Source of the DNA: UBA830 sp038146925
GTDB taxonomy: Bacteria; Pseudomonadota; Alphaproteobacteria; MPNO01; UBA830
Length of the DNA: 64,000 nucleotides
Direction of reading: 5' to 3'
Assembly: GCA_038146925.1 (NCBI GenBank)
Contig: JAYQSP010000008.1
Coordinates: 62,001-126,000 of the forward strand
Shown here: positions 59,946 to 64,000 of the stretch, piece after piece
How the letters are laid out: each line of letters opens with the position of its first letter
Numbering within the stretch: position 1 is the stretch's first letter
Notes under the pieces: generated by a model
Databases searched by the model: none
Told to the model about the DNA's origin: nothing
Seen by the model: the letters and a program-made list of their open reading frames with translations, nothing else
Program-made: the position numbers and the translations under genes

Positions 59946-62330
59946 TCAAATCCTCCCCAGCGCCGTCAGTACCTTCTTCGGCGTGAAAGGCATGCTGGTC
60001 AAGCGTGCATCGAACGGCGACAGGGCGTCGTTGAGGGCGTTCATCACCGCCGCCGGCGCGCCGCAGGTGCCGGCTTCGCCGGCGCCCTTCGCGCCGAGAT
60101 CGGAATCCTCCGTCGGCGAGACGGCATGGCCGCAGTCGATGTCCGGCAGTTCCGCCGCCATCGGGACCAGATAATCGGCCATGTTGGCGTTCAGCATCTG
60201 GCCCTGGTCGTCATACAGGCATTCCTCCCACAACGCGCCGCCCAGTCCCTGGACCACGCCGCCGCGAATCTGCTCGTCCACCAGCAGCGGGTTGATGACC
60301 GTGCCGCAGTCTTCGATGCACCAGTGATTGAGCAGCGTGATGAACCCGGTTTCGGTATCGACCTCCAGATACGATGCCTGAACGCCGTTGGTGAAGGCGA
60401 ACGGGAACTTTCGCGGTACGTAATGCCTGGTGGCGACCAGCTCCGCCTGGAATCCGTCGGGCAGCGTATCCGGGCGGTAGTAGCAGATGCGCCCGATCTC
60501 ATCGAGGCCGATGCGTTCATTGCCGGTATCGCTGTCTACGACGACGCCGTTTCGGATATCCAGCGTCGCGGCGTCTTCCTGCAGCATGGCGGCCGCGGCA
60601 TCCAGAATCTGAACCCGCAATTGACGGCCGGCCTGCGCCACCGCTTCGCCGCCGATGCCGGCGGCGCGCGATCCCCAGGTGCCGCCGCCATAGGGCGTGT
60701 GCTCGGTATCGCCGGTGATGATCTTCAGCCTGTCCGGCGACACGCCGACCGATGTCGCCGCAACCTGCGAAATGACGGCCTCCATTCCCTGGCCCTGCTC
60801 GGTGGCGCCGGTGGAAACGAACACGTTGCCTTTGGCGTCGAGGCGCATGGTCGCGCCGTCCTGCGCCGAAATCCGGGCGCCGCCGACGCCGTAGAACATC
60901 GCCGACGGGTTGGTAACCTCGATAAAGCTGGCGAAGCCGATGCCGCGATAGACGCCCTTGTCGCGCAGTGCGTCGCGCTCGGATTTGAGCGCGTCGTAAT
61001 CGATCGCGTCGAGGATCTTCGACATGCACTCTTCGTGGCTGAGATTTTCGAAGGGCATCCCCTGCGCCGACTTCTTGGGATAGGAATCGTCCCGGTGGAA
61101 GTTCTTTTGCCGGAAGGCAACCGGATCCATGCCCAGCGTCCGCGCCGCCTTGTCGACCAGCCCCTCGGTGACCGCGCATTTGATCGGATGGCCCACAGCG
61201 CGATACTGGCACATCATCGCCTTGTTTTGATAAACGACGTTGGCGACGGCGCGGTAGTTGTCGAAATCGTAGGGTCCGCCGATCATGTTGACGACCTGAT
61301 TGGCCTCGATCCCGCTGGTGCGCGGATACATGGAATAGGGACCGATGCCGGTCAGGTCGTCGATCTCGAAGGCGGTGATGGTGCCGTCGTTCCTGACGGC
61401 GATCTTGCCCTTCACCCTGTGATCGCGGGCGTGGATGTCGCCGACGAAGCTTTCCAGACGGTCGGCAATATACTTGACCGGACGCTTCAGCAGGATCGAC
61501 AGGCCCACCGTTGCGATCTCGTCGGCATAGGTGTGCACCTTAATGCCGAAAGAGCCGCCGACATCGCGGGTGATCACCCGGACGCGATGCTCTTCCAGCC
61601 GGAATTTGTCGGCGAGAATATTCTGGATCATGTGCGGGCACTGGTTGTTGTGCCACACCGTCAGCTGTTCCTCCGACGGTTCGAACTCCGATACGAGACC
61701 GCGCGACTCGAGGCAGACGCCGGTATGCCGGCCGAATACGAACGTATCCTCCACGATGTGATCCGCGTCGGCGTATGCCGCATCGATATCGCCGAAATCG
61801 GCCTTGCGCTGCCAGGCCAGATTGTCGCCCAGCTCTTCGTGGATCACTGGCGTGCTGTCATCGGTTGCGGTTTCGGCTTCGGCGACGACCGGAAGAACTT
61901 CCCAGTCGATGTCGACCAGCGCGGCGGCGTCTTCGGCAATGGCGCGCGTTTCGGCCGCGATCGCGACGATCGCCTCGCCCTGCCACGTCGCTTTTTCAAG
62001 CGGCAGTGCGTGTTGCGGCGCGGATTTGAGGCCTTCCAGATGGGTCAGAACGCCGACCCATGGATCATGTATTTCCGCCAATTCCTGCGGCGTGACGACG
62101 GCGACGACGCCGGGAAGGGCGCGCGCGGCTTCAACGTTGATCGACTTGATGCGCGCATGGGCGTAAGGCGAACGCACAAAGGTGGCATGCACCATCCGTT
62201 TCAGATCGATATCGTCGACGAACGTGCCGCGACCTTCCGCCAGGCGCGGCGCGTTGGGGCGGGGGACGGAGCGCCCGATATAGGAATTCGGCCGGTCGAG
62301 GATCCAGCGTCCGGTGTTCTGTTCGTTCAT
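59946..62330 (-). CDS. Molybdenum hydroxylase large subunit (xanthine dehydrogenase/aldehyde oxidase family)
   Basis: A 794-residue molybdopterin-cytosine-dinucleotide-binding subunit. Family marks are PYAHARIKSINVEAARALPG, the GGSFGIK loop, QNKAMMCQYRAVGHP and the catalytic glutamate in GAKGAGEAGTCGAPAAVMNAL near the C-terminus. The active-site loop QYRAVGHP differs from the A-Y-x-C-S-F-R of true CO dehydrogenase and from AYRGAGRP of many CoxL-like proteins, so CO oxidation is not expected. It hydroxylates an aldehyde, purine or other heterocycle. Overlaps the small subunit stop by four bases. Confidence 0.92.
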   Translation of the reverse strand: MNEQNTGRWILDRPNSYIGRSVPRPNAPRLAEGRGTFVDDIDLKRMVHATFVRSPYAHARIKSINVEAARALPGVVAVVTPQELAEIHDPWVGVLTHLEGLKSAPQHALPLEKATWQGEAIVAIAAETRAIAEDAAALVDIDWEVLPVVAEAETATDDSTPVIHEELGDNLAWQRKADFGDIDAAYADADHIVEDTFVFGRHTGVCLESRGLVSEFEPSEEQLTVWHNNQCPHMIQNILADKFRLEEHRVRVITRDVGGSFGIKVHTYADEIATVGLSILLKRPVKYIADRLESFVGDIHARDHRVKGKIAVRNDGTITAFEIDDLTGIGPYSMYPRTSGIEANQVVNMIGGPYDFDNYRAVANVVYQNKAMMCQYRAVGHPIKCAVTEGLVDKAARTLGMDPVAFRQKNFHRDDSYPKKSAQGMPFENLSHEECMSKILDAIDYDALKSERDALRDKGVYRGIGFASFIEVTNPSAMFYGVGGARISAQDGATMRLDAKGNVFVSTGATEQGQGMEAVISQVAATSVGVSPDRLKIITGDTEHTPYGGGTWGSRAAGIGGEAVAQAGRQLRVQILDAAAAMLQEDAATLDIRNGVVVDSDTGNERIGLDEIGRICYYRPDTLPDGFQAELVATRHYVPRKFPFAFTNGVQASYLEVDTETGFITLLNHWCIEDCGTVINPLLVDEQIRGGVVQGLGGALWEECLYDDQGQMLNANMADYLVPMAAELPDIDCGHAVSPTEDSDLGAKGAGEAGTCGAPAAVMNALNDALSPFDARLTSMPFTPKKVLTALGRI

Positions 62331-62818
62331 GACGCGGCTCCTTTTTCGGTCTTGCTCCCTCTGGCGATCTCGACGGCGTCGACGATGGCCTGATAGCCGG
62401 TGCAGCGGCAGAAATTGCCTGAAATGAATTCGCGGATTTCATCGCGCCCGGCATCGGGATGTTTGTCCATCAGTTCCGCCAGGGTCAGCAGCATGCCGGG
62501 CGTGCAGAAACCGCACTGCAGCGCATTGCGTTCCACGAACGCGTCCTGCAGATCGCGGATTTCGCCTGTCTCGGACACGCCCTCGATGGTCCAGACCTCG
62601 GCGCCGTCGGCCTGCGCTGCGAGGGTCAGGCAGCCGCGCATGATGCGCCCGTCCATCCGGACCGTGCAGGCGCCGCACACGCCATGCTCGCAGCCCACAT
62701 GACTGCCTGTCAGCTGCAGCTCATAGCGCAGGAAATCGACCAAGTTGGTTCGTGCTTCTACCCGTCGGGTAACGGTTTCCCCATTCACTGTGACGGTTAT
62801 GTCGGTGTGCTTGTCCAT
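62327..62818 (-). CDS. Molybdenum hydroxylase [2Fe-2S] small subunit
   Basis: A 163-residue subunit with two iron-sulfur sites. The plant-type ferredoxin cluster motif is GCEHGVCGACTVRMDG (C-x4-C-x2-C), and the second cluster is CGFCTPGMLL with GNFCRCTGYQ (C-x2-C ... C-x-C). It carries electrons from the molybdenum centre to the FAD subunit. Coupled to both neighbours by two-base and four-base spacing. Confidence 0.96.
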   Translation of the reverse strand: MDKHTDITVTVNGETVTRRVEARTNLVDFLRYELQLTGSHVGCEHGVCGACTVRMDGRIMRGCLTLAAQADGAEVWTIEGVSETGEIRDLQDAFVERNALQCGFCTPGMLLTLAELMDKHPDAGRDEIREFISGNFCRCTGYQAIVDAVEIARGSKTEKGAAS

Positions 62819-62820
62819 GG

Positions 62821-63678
62821 CTATTCTCCCGCCATCGGGCCAAGGGTGCGTTTGACCAGCACGCCAGCCAGGTGTTTGCGCATCGGCCCGTCCGCGTTCA
62901 GGTCGTCCGGCGGATCGAGCTCGTCTTTCAGGGAGGCGGCCAGCCTGTCGGCCAGATCGTCCGACCAGGTCTGGCCTTTGAGCAGCGCAGCCGTCTCAGG
63001 CGCGGAAACGGGGCGGTCGCCGGCGTTGAAAAAGACCAAGTTTGCGTCGCCGAACGTGCCACCGTCCAGATCCACATGTGCGCACAGGCCGATGATCGCG
63101 TAGTCGCCGTGCCGGCGCGCCAGTTCCAGGAAACCCGACTTCCAGCCGGCGGTAATTTTCGGTACGGAGACGGCTGTCAGGATTTCGCCGGGGCGAATAG
63201 CCGTCTCGTACAGACCTTCGAAGAAGTCGGCCGCCGCGACGTCGCGCGTACCGCTCTTGCCGGCGATATGCATGGTCGCGCCCAGCGCAACGGCACAGGC
63301 GGGCAGTTCCGCCGCCGGATCGGCGAAGGCGATGGACCCGCCGAAGGTACCGCGATTTCGGATGGCGGGATGCGCGATATGGTCCATGGCGGCGGCGATC
63401 ATCGGCGCATGCGTGGCGACCGCCGGCGATTCCTCCATATCGACGTGCCGTGTCATCGCGCCGATGCGCAATGCGTCGCCGGTCTCTTCGATTCCGGCGA
63501 GTCCGTCGATGCGATTGATGTCGACCAGAACTTCGGGCGCCGACAGGCGCATGTTCAGGGTCGCCATCAGGCTCTGGCCACCGGCCATAATTCTGGCGTC
63601 GTCGCCGTGTTCGGCAAGCAGGGCGAACGCGTCGTCCAGACTGCCCGCCCGGACATAGGCGAATGGTGCCGGCTTCAT
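62821..63678 (-). CDS. Molybdenum hydroxylase FAD-binding medium subunit
   Basis: A 285-residue subunit of the CoxM/XdhB class. FAD loops ARIMAGGQSLMATLNMRLS (about residues 29-47) and HIAHPAIRNRGTFGGSIAFAD (R-G-T-x-G-G), then the C-terminal CutL-like domain. It passes electrons to NAD or a quinone partner. First gene of the three-gene operon; divergent from the TetR gene, with a palindrome in the 104-base space between. Confidence 0.95.
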   Translation of the reverse strand: MKPAPFAYVRAGSLDDAFALLAEHGDDARIMAGGQSLMATLNMRLSAPEVLVDINRIDGLAGIEETGDALRIGAMTRHVDMEESPAVATHAPMIAAAMDHIAHPAIRNRGTFGGSIAFADPAAELPACAVALGATMHIAGKSGTRDVAAADFFEGLYETAIRPGEILTAVSVPKITAGWKSGFLELARRHGDYAIIGLCAHVDLDGGTFGDANLVFFNAGDRPVSAPETAALLKGQTWSDDLADRLAASLKDELDPPDDLNADGPMRKHLAGVLVKRTLGPMAGE

Positions 63679-63704
63679 AGACTTGTCCCTCCCTGTCGTT
63701 TTAT

Positions 63705-63717
63705 GGTGCTGAGCACC
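63705..63717. promoter_or_regulatory. Candidate TetR operator
   Basis: GGTGCT-G-AGCACC is a 6-1-6 perfect palindrome located in the divergent promoter region of the molybdenum hydroxylase operon and the TetR gene, 27 bases from the hydroxylase ATG. Position and symmetry suit a repressor dimer. A second copy was not seen. Confidence 0.45.
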
Positions 63718-63782
63718 TGCTTAATTACAAGGCATTGTGACCCGCACGCCTTTCTGGTCAAGGGGCGGGTCGAAAGGAAAGA

Positions 63783-64000
63783 ATGACCGAACAGACGACA
63801 TCCACCGGCGCGACAACCCCGCGCCGCCGCCTTCCGCCGGCGGAGCGCGAACGCCAGATCGTCGACGAGGCGATCCGCTATTTCGCCGAAGTCGGGTTCG
63901 AGGGCCAGACGCGGGAGCTCGCCCGCCGTCTCGACATCACCCAGCCACTCCTGTTCCGGTATTTCCCCACAAAGGACGATCTGATCGACCGGGTCTACGA
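63783..64000 (+). CDS. TetR/AcrR-family regulator (3' end cut by window edge)
   Basis: The first 72 residues are visible: a disordered TEQTTSTGATTPRRR lead, then the TetR DNA-binding domain ERERQIVDEAIRYFAEVGFE, the helix-turn-helix TRELARRLDITQPLLFRYF and PTKDDLIDRVY. The ligand-binding domain is outside the window. Its divergent placement suggests it controls the molybdenum hydroxylase operon. ATG 63783 is preceded by GGAAAG. Confidence 0.9.
   Translation, partial: MTEQTTSTGATTPRRRLPPAERERQIVDEAIRYFAEVGFEGQTRELARRLDITQPLLFRYFPTKDDLIDRVY

Noticed and set aside
59946..62330. CO dehydrogenase (CoxL) as identity of the large subunit
   Set aside because: The active-site loop reads QYRAVGHP rather than the A-Y-x-C-S-F-R motif of form I CO dehydrogenase.
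60126..62393. Plus-strand open frame of 755 codons opposite the molybdenum hydroxylase
   Set aside because: Long only because of high GC and codon bias on the real minus-strand gene. The translation is low-complexity and has no recognisable domains.

Overview
The window is 64 kb of mostly GC-rich, densely coding bacterial chromosome. It looks like a free-living marine alphaproteobacterium, probably Rhodospirillales-like. The evidence is a proteorhodopsin gene at the left edge, a TAXI-type TRAP transporter, many small oxidation and CoA-handling operons, and the block ispB / DUF2007 / tRNA methyltransferase / S49 peptidase / glyQ-glyS-ppdK, an arrangement I associate with that group. No rRNA, CRISPR array, phage or transposase gene was seen. 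One tRNA, Pro(CGG), is present. Assignments come from reading the translations; no database search was run.

Layout. 1-1.1 kb: an AT-richer, edge-truncated green-type proteorhodopsin beside the decayed tail of a sodium:solute symporter that still has its terminator. 1.1-9.5 kb: a small membrane protein, a TusA-like protein, a fused osmoprotectant transporter with its ATPase, an Fsr-like MFS exporter, DUF547, TerB, DUF454 and cupin proteins, and a YadGH/NodIJ-like ABC exporter. 9.6-13.2 kb: a UbiD-type decarboxylase, apt and a class III aminotransferase. 13.2-17.6 kb: a TAXI-TRAP operon (binding protein, fused permease, universal stress protein) behind a perfect 9-3-9 palindrome. 17.7-19.0 kb: a formylglycine-generating-enzyme pseudogene and a doubtful ORF. 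19.0-26.1 kb: cytochrome c, dinB, pcaIJ-like CoA transferase, a 2OG oxygenase, a PDC-hydrolase-like amidohydrolase, a CMD/AhpD-fold protein and an SDR. 26.1-31.7 kb: a DMT exporter, a RidA/NIPSNAP/core-MetE operon, tRNA-Pro, a CaiB/BaiF CoA transferase and a crotonase-fold protein lacking both hydratase glutamates.

31.7-42.9 kb is housekeeping: ispB, tRNA methyltransferase, S49 peptidase, glyQS, ppdK, ygfZ. 43.0-47.6 kb is a tightly overlapping cluster of three glycosyltransferases plus an asparagine-synthase-like amidotransferase, probably for a cell-surface glycan. 47.7-63.7 kb is accessory catabolism: an acyl-CoA-dehydrogenase-fold monooxygenase, an HI0933 flavoprotein, an alpha/beta-hydrolase-like protein without its nucleophile, an SDR, a cyclase-family hydrolase, an HpsN-like dehydrogenase, MFS, HD and FAD-monooxygenase proteins, an MBL hydrolase and a three-subunit molybdenum hydroxylase with a divergent TetR regulator cut by the right edge.

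Taken together the cell seems built to scavenge dissolved organic acids and osmolytes, to process aromatic or CoA-linked acids, and to gain extra energy from light. Three GC-rich, REP-like intergenic repeats are scattered through the accessory parts.
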